From Planctomycetota bacterium (GTDB lineage Bacteria > Planctomycetota > Phycisphaerae > Sedimentisphaerales > Anaerohalosphaeraceae): a DNA stretch of 64,000 nucleotides. The notes beneath the pieces were generated by a model. It was not told the DNA's origin and searched no databases. It worked only from the letters and a program-made list of their open reading frames with translations. A program made the position numbers and the translations under genes. The stretch's first letter is position 1, and every line of letters begins with the position of its first letter. Below are positions 17,904-25,284 of the stretch, in pieces. The stretch is taken from assembly GCA_029552545.1 (NCBI GenBank), contig JAKPDO010000002.1:79855-143854 (forward strand), in the 5' to 3' direction.

Positions 17904-17966
17904 GATTCTTTTTTCCGTGCTTCGTAAAATCTTGTTTCCCCGACAAGAGTGCATAAAATGGTCGGT

Positions 17967-19277
17967 ATGGAAGTGTCGCTTCACTACGGCCGGGAACAGA
18001 TAAAACTCTACCTGCCTTCGGAAAATCTGGCCGGCTGGATTCGGCCAAGACCGATGGCGGATGCTCACCCGCAGGATTCACTCGTTAATCTGTCCGCCCG
18101 TCCGCAGGCCCGGCAGTTCGTTCAGCAGATTCAGGGAAAGCGTCTTTGTGTGCTGCTGCCGGATGGGACAAGGGATTTTCCATGGAATGCGGTCCTGCCG
18201 CCGGTCTTTGGGCTGCTGAAAGGCGCCGAGCAGCTGACCTTCCTGATTTGCACCGGTACTCATACCGCCCAAACGCCGGAAAACAAGGCCATCCTCGAAA
18301 AAATCGTCCAGCTGGTTCGGCAGGCGGGAATCTTTTCGTACGAAACTTCTCTCCACGACTGCCAGACATCCCGGATGTCGGACGCCGGTAAAACAAAATA
18401 CGGCACGCCGATTCTTTACAACACCGCTTTGGACAATGCGGATGTGTTTCTGGTCTTCAGTGATGTTAAGTTTCACTATTTTGCGGGCTACTCCAACCCC
18501 ATCAAAAACTTTGTGCCGGGTGCGTGCGCCTTCCAAACTGCTCAGGTCAATCACAGTCTGACCTTTGACGGCCGCTCGATTTACGGCGCGCACCCCTGGC
18601 ATCCAAACCCGGCCCGCCGACTTCAGCCGCTGGCGGCCGATCAGCTGGAGGCAATGGAAAAAATTGTTCGGGGGCGAGCCGTTTGGGCTGTCGTAACCAT
18701 CAGCGACAAAAGCAAACTGTACTGGGCCCGCTTCGGACCGGCTCAGGAGGTCGCTCCGCAGGCCTTTTCCGCCGTCGATGAACATACGGAATATACCCTC
18801 CCGCGCGTGGAGCGAATGGTTGTCTCCTGCGGCGGACATCCGGACGACAGCGACTTGTATATCGCCCAGCGGGCACTGGAGCTGACTCATCGGGTCGTGC
18901 TCGACGGGGGACAAATCCTGTTTCTGGCGGCCTGTGCCAACGGCATCTGCCCCCAGATTGCCTACAGAGATTTTTATCTGAAACTCACCGAGCCGATTGA
19001 ACAAATTCTCCGCGAAAAACCGACGCAGTACAAACTGTACAGCCACAAGCCCTACCGGTTTGCCCAGCTGCTGCGTCGGCTGAGCAGGTTTTATATCCAC
19101 ACCCAGCTCGAAGAGCCGCTGGTGCGCAATATCCATCTGACGGCCGTAAAAAACCCGCAGTCCCTCATCAATGAATGGATTGAGGAAAACCCGCTGGTCA
19201 AAATCCTGTTTGTAGATGGGGCCAACAAGCTGGCCATTCGTCCCAAACCTGAAAAACAGGAATCCACGGTACAATGA
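17967..19277 (+). CDS. LarA-family protein (nickel-pincer lactate racemase homologue)
   Basis: 436 residues from ATG at 17967, chosen because M-E-V-S-L-H-Y-G matches the usual LarA start; GTG at 17949 and ATG at 17958 are alternatives. Family landmarks: P-D-G-T-R-D-F-P, C-T-G-T-H-T-A-Q-T-P-E, a loop with N-F-V-P-G-A-C-A and N-H, and G-G-H-P-D-D-S-D-L-Y. LarA enzymes isomerise 2-hydroxy acids using a nickel-pincer nucleotide made by LarB, LarC and LarE; none of those genes is present here. The true substrate may differ from lactate, since the family is broad. It diverges from the TetR operon and is followed by a strong hairpin. Confidence 0.8.
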   Translation: MEVSLHYGREQIKLYLPSENLAGWIRPRPMADAHPQDSLVNLSARPQARQFVQQIQGKRLCVLLPDGTRDFPWNAVLPPVFGLLKGAEQLTFLICTGTHTAQTPENKAILEKIVQLVRQAGIFSYETSLHDCQTSRMSDAGKTKYGTPILYNTALDNADVFLVFSDVKFHYFAGYSNPIKNFVPGACAFQTAQVNHSLTFDGRSIYGAHPWHPNPARRLQPLAADQLEAMEKIVRGRAVWAVVTISDKSKLYWARFGPAQEVAPQAFSAVDEHTEYTLPRVERMVVSCGGHPDDSDLYIAQRALELTHRVVLDGGQILFLAACANGICPQIAYRDFYLKLTEPIEQILREKPTQYKLYSHKPYRFAQLLRRLSRFYIHTQLEEPLVRNIHLTAVKNPQSLINEWIEENPLVKILFVDGANKLAIRPKPEKQESTVQ

Positions 19278-19308
19278 CCCATTCAGGCCGACAAGATGCG
19301 CAAAAATT

Positions 19309-19341
19309 AAGGAGGGTAGTCCCGAAGGGATTACCCTCCTT
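19309..19341 (+). terminator. Hairpin terminator after the LarA-like gene
   Basis: Arms AAGGAGGGTA and TACCCTCCTT, plus a smaller inner TCCC/GGGA pairing, close a GAA loop. The following T-content is modest, so termination efficiency is uncertain. Confidence 0.55.
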
Positions 19342-19545
19342 CTCCTAACTTAGCAATTATTATAAGAAAAACGTCAAACAAGGCAAAACTAAAAAGACAT
19401 AAAAAGAAAAAATATTTACAGGACTTAACAGAGGTTCTTTGTTTTGTTTTATAACTCTTTCTGTGTAAAAGAATTGTCTTATTTCATTCTCTCCCATTTA
19501 GCAGAAGAATCTTTGAAAAAGTTTTTCCCGGGGCATTTTTTTTCG

Positions 19546-19551
19546 TATAAT
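19546..19551 (+). promoter_or_regulatory. -10 box of rnpB
   Basis: A perfect TATAAT lies seven bases before the predicted first base of helix P1 at 19558. The -35 region is T-rich (TTTTCC at the 17-base spacing) and weak. Confidence 0.6.
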
Positions 19552-19577
19552 GATTTTAAGAGTGGGTCGGGCGGTTG

Positions 19578-19670
19578 CCCCGCACCTACTTGGAGTGTCC
19601 GATGTGCCGTGCAGCGTGTGTTTCAACCTTTCAGCGGAAACAACGGACCGCACTCCAAGTAGGTGCGGGG
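19578..19670. repeat. rnpB palindromic element, copy 1 (at P3)
   Basis: 93 nt. Arms CCCCGCACCTACTTGGAGT (19578-19596) and its exact complement (19652-19670) make a 19-bp stem. Inside, GTCCG/CGGAC extends the stem after a small bulge, and TGTTTC/GAAACA forms an apical hairpin. It sits between GGGCGGTTG and the AGGAAAGTCC core. Confidence 0.9.
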
Positions 19671-19762
19671 AGGAAAGTCCGAGCAGGACAGGGCACGGCG
19701 ACGGCTAACGGCCGCCCGGGGCAACCCGAGGGAAAGTGCCACAGAAAACACACAGCCGATGG

Positions 19763-19854
19763 CCCCGCACCTACTTGGAGTTTTGACGTCTCCTGCAGCG
19801 GGTGTTTCAACCCTTCAGCGGAAGAAACAGACTACGCTCCAAGTAGGTGCGGGG
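19763..19854. repeat. rnpB palindromic element, copy 2 (at P12)
   Basis: 92 nt. The same 18-nt arms (19763-19780 and 19837-19854), but the interior is diverged from copies 1 and 3 except for a shared core around TGCAGCG, GTGTTTCAAC and TTCAGCGGAA. It replaces the hairpin that follows GCCGATGG in E. coli M1 RNA. Confidence 0.9.
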
Positions 19855-20051
19855 TACAGGCAATGGTGAAAAGGTGCGGTAAGAGCGCACCGCGCTGTCG
19901 GCAACGGCAGCGGCACGGCAAACCCCGCCGCCTGCAAAACCAAGTATGCCGGAGCCTGGCCCGGGCGATTCCGGCGGGTAGGTTGCTTGCCTGAGGGGAA
20001 ACCTTCCGGCAGAGCCGATTGGCAACAATCGGTCCAGTGTAATAACCGCCG

Positions 20052-20144
20052 CCCCGCACCTACTTGGAGTGTCCGACGTGCCTTGCAGCGTGTGTTTCAA
20101 CCTTTCAGCGGAAACACCGGACCGCACTCCAAGTAGGTGCGGGG
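20052..20144. repeat. rnpB palindromic element, copy 3 (at P19)
   Basis: 93 nt, differing from copy 1 at three positions by eye, all in the interior. The 19-nt arms are identical to copy 1. It sits between AATAACCGCCG and ACAGAACTCGGCTT, where many bacteria carry a short P19 hairpin. Confidence 0.9.
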
Positions 20145-20219
20145 AACAGAACTCGGCTTACAGACCCACTCTTATTATTTTTTCTTCCGTTGTTAGATAT
20201 TTATCAAATATTCTTTGCT

Positions 20220-20232
20220 TGTTTTACAAACA
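20220..20232. promoter_or_regulatory. Candidate operator of the LexA-like repressor
   Basis: TGTTTTACAAACA, five-base arms around TAC, lies 18 bases before the repressor start; a related GTTGTTAAAC follows directly. Autoregulation is inferred. Confidence 0.35.
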
Positions 20233-20249
20233 GTTGTTAAACTGGCTTT

Positions 20250-21014
20250 ATGACCTTCGGACAAGTCATCCGTCAAAAACGCAAAGAACTCCGGCTGACC
20301 TTAGATGAAGTGGCCGCCAAGACCGGCTTTTCCAAACCCTACCTTTCCACCATCGAGACCGGACGAGTCAAAAACCCGCCCTCGGATGAACTGATTTGCA
20401 AACTCGAAAAAATTCTCCGGTTTAAGAGCGGTTATCTCCTGCATCTGGCCCATAAAGAGAAAATCCCTGCTGATATCCGCAGGGAATTTGAGGCCCTCAG
20501 CGCCGAAAACCGCAAGTACAGAACGCTCATCCAAAACATCCTCACCCGACGGCAAAGCATCTCGGAATTGCACAAATTATTCCGTCAGGGGGACCCGGAT
20601 GCCCTGAACCGCACTCCTGGAAACTGGATACCTGTCATCAACAAAGTAGCCGCCGGCTACCCGAACGATTTTGACGACCTCGGTTATCCGGCCGGGGTGG
20701 CCGATGACTATGTCCTGGCTCCGGACCTGCACGACCCGAACGCCTTTGCCCTGCGGGTGGTCGGCGATTCGATGGAGCCGGAGTTTCGTCAGGGCGATAT
20801 CGTGATTTTTTCCCCGGCCGCACCGGTCCAAAGCGGGGCGGATTGCCTAATCCGCCTCCAAACCCCCTATGAAACCACCTTCAAGCGGGTCTTTTTTGAT
20901 TCCAAAGACGAGATTCGCCTCCAGCCCCGCAATGAAAAGTATCCCCCGCAAATCGTCAAAACCGCTCGGCTTAACGGGCTCTATCGGGCGGTTATCCAAT
21001 ACAGACGACTGTAA
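20250..21014 (+). CDS. LexA/CI-like repressor (XRE helix-turn-helix plus S24 peptidase)
   Basis: 254 residues. An XRE helix-turn-helix occupies residues 3-58 (V-A-A-K-T-G-F-S-K-P-Y-L-S-T-I-E-T-G). The C-terminus is an S24 self-cleavage domain with nucleophile S174 in G-D-S-M-E-P and general base K212 in T-T-F-K-R. A fitting cleavage bond is A135-G136. Proteins of this build repress genes until RecA-stimulated self-cleavage, as with phage CI and some LexA proteins. No prophage genes surround it, so it is either the SOS regulator of this lineage or an orphan stress repressor. It lies immediately downstream of rnpB on the same strand. Confidence 0.85.
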   Translation: MTFGQVIRQKRKELRLTLDEVAAKTGFSKPYLSTIETGRVKNPPSDELICKLEKILRFKSGYLLHLAHKEKIPADIRREFEALSAENRKYRTLIQNILTRRQSISELHKLFRQGDPDALNRTPGNWIPVINKVAAGYPNDFDDLGYPAGVADDYVLAPDLHDPNAFALRVVGDSMEPEFRQGDIVIFSPAAPVQSGADCLIRLQTPYETTFKRVFFDSKDEIRLQPRNEKYPPQIVKTARLNGLYRAVIQYRRL

Positions 21015-21172
21015 AAAACAAAGCCCCTCTCCCCCGCCGAAACCTCTCGATTATTCGCTTTTTTGTATGGAATTGACCCGCTGAATCGATATAATCTCCA
21101 GGTTTGAAGAGCCGATTGTTCTCCACGGAAAAGATACAGAGAGTCTGGTTTGCTTCCGGAAAGGTTTAACTC

Positions 21173-24100
21173 ATGCAGATTCGAAGGATCGGATGGCTTT
21201 TCTGGTTGTTCGGCGCCGCAGCGGGGACGGCCCTGGCGGAGGGAACCTCTCTGTTCCCGGCAGGACAGGACTTACACCTGTCCGCCTCCCGAATGGTTCG
21301 AACAGCAGCGGATTCTCAGGGGCAAAACTGCCTGCTCCTCGAAGAGGGGGTTGAAGGAACGATCGGCGACAATCAATTCTCCGCCGAGCGGGCTGTGGCC
21401 CTGCTCCAATTGCGCGGGGAAGCATCCGGCCTTTCCGAAGGTCAATATTATGAGGCCCATCTGTATCTGGAAGGCAGTGTCTCTTTGAAAAAAGGCAGCC
21501 GGTCCAAAATGACGGTTCTTTCTGTGCCGATAGCAGAAAACGCACACCGGCTGGCGGTTCGGTTTCTGGTGACCGGGCAGGTTTTTGTAACAGCCCGTCA
21601 GGAAGAAACCCTCCCGGCCGAATCCCTCGAGAGCAACCCGCTCTACACACGAGCGATGGAAACATTCCGGCGAGTTCGGCAGGGGCCCGTACCTCCTTTG
21701 ACGGCGTATGTGCCGCGGATGGAAGACCGTTTTCTGTCTCCGCACAGTCCGGCCGTCCAGAAAGCCGCCGCTGCCCAAAACCGCCTGGCTCAGCCGCCTG
21801 CCGCCCAAGCAGGGTCCAAACCCGCGGTATCCTATCCGATTCACATTAACGCCCTTTGGGAACCGGCTCCGGAAATTGAAACCCGAACCCTGCCGGACGG
21901 CCGGAAAGCCGCCACCATTTCCGGGCGCTTTTATCTGTGGCAAAAACGCGATGAAGAAGGCACATTGCTCGAATTCCTGGCGGACAGTGCCGTAGTCTAT
22001 TATGCCGGCGATTCGCTGACCCAAAGCCGACCGGGTCCCGGCGGCAACGAAATCGCCTCCGGAACCATCGAAGGCGTGTATCTGGCCGGCAATATCGTGA
22101 TGACCGAAGGCGACATGACCATTCGGGCCGACGAAATCTATTATGACTTCCTCCGCCGGCAGGCCTTGGTGGTCCACGCCGAACTGCGGACCTTCAGTCC
22201 CTCTCGGGCCATCCCGATTTACATTCGGGCCGAAACCCTGCGGCGAATCAACGAAACTACATTTGAGGGAGAAAACGTCGAACTGACGGACAGTGAGTTT
22301 TATCTGCCGCAAATCTCCGTCCACGCCGCCCGAATGGTTTTGATGACAACGGAACAGCTGGAAGAACGAGAACGTCAGCAGGCCGCCGGTGAGAACCCGC
22401 AGGCAGACTTCCAAGACGTATCGTTCCGATACGGACGTACAACCCTTTGGAAATGGTCCGGTCTTCAGACGAATTTTGCCCGTCCTGTTTTCCCAATCAG
22501 CCGGCTTCGTGTGGGCAACGACAACGAATTCGGCACCTCCGTAGAAACCCGATGGAATCTGGCAAATCTCCTCGGCAAACCCCAGACGGAAGGAACGGAT
22601 GCGGAACTGGCCCTCGATTATTTCAGCGACAGAGGGGTCGGAGCAGGCATCGAGTCTGAATACCAGCATCCGAACTCCTTCGGAGAACTGCTCGGGTATG
22701 TGATGAGTTATCGGGGGACCGACGACCTCGGACGTGTAGGTGCTGACCGACGCAACCTCGACCCGGAAGAAGACATTCGCGGCCGCTTCAGCTGGCGGCA
22801 CCGCTCCTATCTGCCCGAAGACTGGCAGCTGACCCTCGAAGTCGGATACCTGTCCGACCGCTATTTTCAGGAATGGATGTACCGGGGAGAATATTATACG
22901 GATAAGCCCCAGGAAACCCTCGTTCACCTGAAACGCCTGAAAGACAACTGGGCCTTCTCGATTCTCGGCAAGACCCGCATCAACGATTTTGAAACAACGG
23001 TCGAAGAACTGCCGACTATAGAATATCACCTTAAAGGAGCTTCCTTCTGGGATCATCAGCTGACGTTCTACAGCGACACCCAGGTCGGACGGCTGCGCAA
23101 CCGGTTCGATGAAGACCTCGCTTCGCCGGCCACAAAGGAAGATTTCTACACCCTGGCTTACACCCGCAATGAAGTGGACTGGCCGCTGATGCTGGGTACC
23201 GTAAAAACCGTTCCCTACACGGCGGCGACCTTTGCCTTCGAGGACCACGATGAGTTCAATCTGGATTTGGACGGCACACCCGTTGCGCCGGAGGACACAC
23301 CCGTTTTGGGTGAATACGGCGTGCGGATGTCCACGATGTTCTGGAAGACGGACCCGTCCGTCCGGAGCCGCCTGTGGGACTTAAACGGCATCCGACATCT
23401 GGTCAAACCCCACTTTGAAGCGGTCTTTTATGAAGACAACAGTCCCGCCGTCGAAATGCGGAATATGTACAACCTGGGCCTTGCCCAGCGCTGGCAGACC
23501 CATCGGGGACCCGAAGGCCGACAGGAAACCGTGGACTGGCTCCGCTGGGATTTGGATGCAACCTGGGTCAGGAATCCGGCGGATGAGGATATTGACCCGC
23601 TGGGGCGGTACGGACCGGCTGATTTTCTGTTCAGCGACTCCGCCATTCCGCTTCGGACGCGGCGGAATAATCCCTTCTTCGGACTTGTACGCAATACCCT
23701 CCAGAGCGATGTTGAATGGAAGGTCAGCGATACAATGGCCGTGCTCAGCGACCAGAATGTCGACATCGACAGCGGACAGATTCAGCAGGTGGATGTCGGC
23801 GTGAATCGATACGTCTATCCGGAATTAAGCTATTATCTCGGCAGCCGCTATCTGCGGCCTGTCCGTGTGGATATCCCTTCTGAAGGGATTCATGAAGAGG
23901 GCTCCCATTCGTTTGTAGCAGCCCTGACGTATTCACTGGGAACCCGCTATACGGCGATTCTGGCTCAGGAATACAACTTTGATTACGGCAAAACCGTCCG
24001 AAGCGAACTGACATTAATCCGGCGGTATCACCGCTTGTTTTACGGGCTGAGTTTTTCGCTGGATGAATCTCTGAACCGCCGGCTTGTCTCCATGAGCATC

Positions 24101-24175
24101 TGGCCGCAGGGGGTCAAAGAGCTGGCGATTGGGCGAAGATATATGGGCATGACCGAACCGGTGCGGGAGGAATAA
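21173..24175 (+). CDS. LptD-like outer-membrane LPS assembly protein
   Basis: 1000 residues with a signal peptide (cut near A22). The N-terminal third contains OstA/LptA-type beta-strand repeats (around residues 295-400, for example A-S-G-T-I-E-G-V-Y-L-A-G-N-I-V-M-T-E-G). The last 580 residues are a large beta-barrel with many aromatic girdle residues. This is the LptD layout: the barrel places lipopolysaccharide into the outer leaflet together with LptE. The conserved disulfide cysteines of the E. coli protein are not obvious. GGAAAGG lies nine bases before the ATG. A -10-like TATAAT is at 21090-21095. Its presence argues for an LPS-bearing outer membrane in this organism. Confidence 0.75.
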   Translation: MQIRRIGWLFWLFGAAAGTALAEGTSLFPAGQDLHLSASRMVRTAADSQGQNCLLLEEGVEGTIGDNQFSAERAVALLQLRGEASGLSEGQYYEAHLYLEGSVSLKKGSRSKMTVLSVPIAENAHRLAVRFLVTGQVFVTARQEETLPAESLESNPLYTRAMETFRRVRQGPVPPLTAYVPRMEDRFLSPHSPAVQKAAAAQNRLAQPPAAQAGSKPAVSYPIHINALWEPAPEIETRTLPDGRKAATISGRFYLWQKRDEEGTLLEFLADSAVVYYAGDSLTQSRPGPGGNEIASGTIEGVYLAGNIVMTEGDMTIRADEIYYDFLRRQALVVHAELRTFSPSRAIPIYIRAETLRRINETTFEGENVELTDSEFYLPQISVHAARMVLMTTEQLEERERQQAAGENPQADFQDVSFRYGRTTLWKWSGLQTNFARPVFPISRLRVGNDNEFGTSVETRWNLANLLGKPQTEGTDAELALDYFSDRGVGAGIESEYQHPNSFGELLGYVMSYRGTDDLGRVGADRRNLDPEEDIRGRFSWRHRSYLPEDWQLTLEVGYLSDRYFQEWMYRGEYYTDKPQETLVHLKRLKDNWAFSILGKTRINDFETTVEELPTIEYHLKGASFWDHQLTFYSDTQVGRLRNRFDEDLASPATKEDFYTLAYTRNEVDWPLMLGTVKTVPYTAATFAFEDHDEFNLDLDGTPVAPEDTPVLGEYGVRMSTMFWKTDPSVRSRLWDLNGIRHLVKPHFEAVFYEDNSPAVEMRNMYNLGLAQRWQTHRGPEGRQETVDWLRWDLDATWVRNPADEDIDPLGRYGPADFLFSDSAIPLRTRRNNPFFGLVRNTLQSDVEWKVSDTMAVLSDQNVDIDSGQIQQVDVGVNRYVYPELSYYLGSRYLRPVRVDIPSEGIHEEGSHSFVAALTYSLGTRYTAILAQEYNFDYGKTVRSELTLIRRYHRLFYGLSFSLDESLNRRLVSMSIWPQGVKELAIGRRYMGMTEPVREE

Positions 24176-24247
24176 TCCCCCAAAATCCGCGGCAGCCGAC
24201 GGCATACAGTTTTTCAGGAACGTCAATGCAAGAAGAAAGGAAGTGCT

Positions 24248-25192
24248 ATGGCTTTAGTCACAACCAAAAAAATGTTTGAAATGGCCTACAAAAACGGCTA
24301 CGCCATCGGGGCGTTCAACGTCAACAACATGGAAATTACGCAGGGCATTGTGGCCGCAATTGCCGAAGAGAAGGCCCCGCTGATTCTGCAGATTTCCCGG
24401 GGGGCCCGCGAATACGCCAAGATGAGCTATCTGAAGGCGATTATCGATGTGGCCGTGGCGGAAAACCCGGATATCCCCATCTGCATGCATCTGGACCACG
24501 GCGATACAATTGAAATCTGCAAACAGTGTGTCGATGACGGCTTTACCTCGGTGATGATTGACGCCTCCCACCACCCGTTTGAGGAAAACGTCCGCATCAC
24601 CAAGGAAGTGGTCAAGTATGCCCATGCCCACGGCGTTGTCGTGGAGGCCGAGCTGGGCCAGCTGGGCGGCATCGAAGAAGATGTGGTCGGTGTGGATGAT
24701 GTATCGGCCCACCTGACGGACCCGGCCCAGGCGCAGACCTTTGTGGAAAAGACCGGCTGTGACTCGCTGGCAGTGGCTGTCGGAACCAGCCACGGAGCGT
24801 ATAAGTTCAAAAGCGAGCCGAAAATCGCCTTTGACGTGATTGAAAAGATTCAGCGGCGTCTGCCCGGTTTCCCGCTGGTGATGCACGGGGCCAGCAGCGT
24901 CCTGAAAGAATTCAAAGACCTGATTAACAAATACGGCGGCAAGATGCCCGATGCGATGGGCGTGCCGGAGGAAGCCATCAGCCGCGCAGCCAAAATGGCG
25001 GTCTGCAAGGTCAACATCGACACGGACCTGCGGATGGCCCTGACCGCCAAGATTCGCCAGGTCTTTGCGGAAAAACCCGGCGAATTCGACCCGCGCAAAT
25101 ATCTGGGACCCGGCCGGGAAGCCATTAAGCAGATGGTCAAGCACAAACTGCACGTGCTCGGCTGTGCCGGCAAGGCGGCCGAATGCCTGTAA
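24248..25192 (+). CDS. fba: Class II fructose-bisphosphate aldolase family
   Basis: 314 residues, TIM barrel of the zinc-dependent class II aldolases. It shows H81-L-D83-H84 (catalytic Asp and zinc ligand) and later zinc-site histidines in G-T-S-H-G near 178 and M-H-G-A-S-S near 213. It would split fructose 1,6-bisphosphate to dihydroxyacetone phosphate and glyceraldehyde 3-phosphate; tagatose-type relatives share this fold, so sugar preference is inferred. Strong AGAAAGGAAG ribosome-binding site. A clear hairpin terminator follows. Confidence 0.92.
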   Translation: MALVTTKKMFEMAYKNGYAIGAFNVNNMEITQGIVAAIAEEKAPLILQISRGAREYAKMSYLKAIIDVAVAENPDIPICMHLDHGDTIEICKQCVDDGFTSVMIDASHHPFEENVRITKEVVKYAHAHGVVVEAELGQLGGIEEDVVGVDDVSAHLTDPAQAQTFVEKTGCDSLAVAVGTSHGAYKFKSEPKIAFDVIEKIQRRLPGFPLVMHGASSVLKEFKDLINKYGGKMPDAMGVPEEAISRAAKMAVCKVNIDTDLRMALTAKIRQVFAEKPGEFDPRKYLGPGREAIKQMVKHKLHVLGCAGKAAECL

Positions 25193-25229
25193 AGTTCGGT
25201 TTGCTTTCGAAAACCATAAAATCAACTCG

Positions 25230-25252
25230 GCAGGACGGCACAGGCCGTCCTG
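25230..25252 (+). terminator. Terminator after the aldolase gene
   Basis: GCAGGACGG and CCGTCCTGC form a 9-bp stem around a 5-base loop, followed by TTCTT. Confidence 0.65.
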
Positions 25253-25284
25253 CTTCTTGATGAAGAAAGAACCTGTAAGTTGTT

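Larger units (their letters stand above)
19558..20173 (+). ncRNA. rnpB: RNase P RNA, bacterial type A, enlarged by three palindromic elements
   Basis: The catalytic RNA of RNase P, which matures tRNA 5' ends. Helix P1 is an exact 11-bp pairing of 19558-19568 with 20163-20173. Conserved cores are plain: G-AGGAAAGTCCG at about 19670-19681, GGTAAGAGCGCACCG at about 19878-19892, GGGTAGGTTGCTTG near 19977, and ACAGAACTCGGCTTACAG just before P1 closes. Relative to E. coli M1 RNA the hairpins at the P3, P12 and P19 positions are replaced by near-identical palindromes (19578-19670, 19763-19854, 20052-20144). Without them the RNA would be about 338 nt, a normal length; with them it is 616 nt. A T-run follows at 20177-20182. 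Short open frames across this gene are not real. Confidence 0.93.

Noticed and set aside
19444..20127. Several short open frames across 19444-20127 on both strands
   Set aside because: They lie within rnpB and its palindromes; identical segments recur because of the repeats.
19578..20144. CRISPR array suggested by three regularly repeated palindromes
   Set aside because: Spacing is irregular (93 and 197 bases between copies), the repeats are too long, and the spacers are conserved RNase P core sequence. No cas gene is present.
21272..23248. 658-residue minus-strand open frame
   Set aside because: Shadow of the LptD-like gene, which has a signal peptide and barrel pattern.
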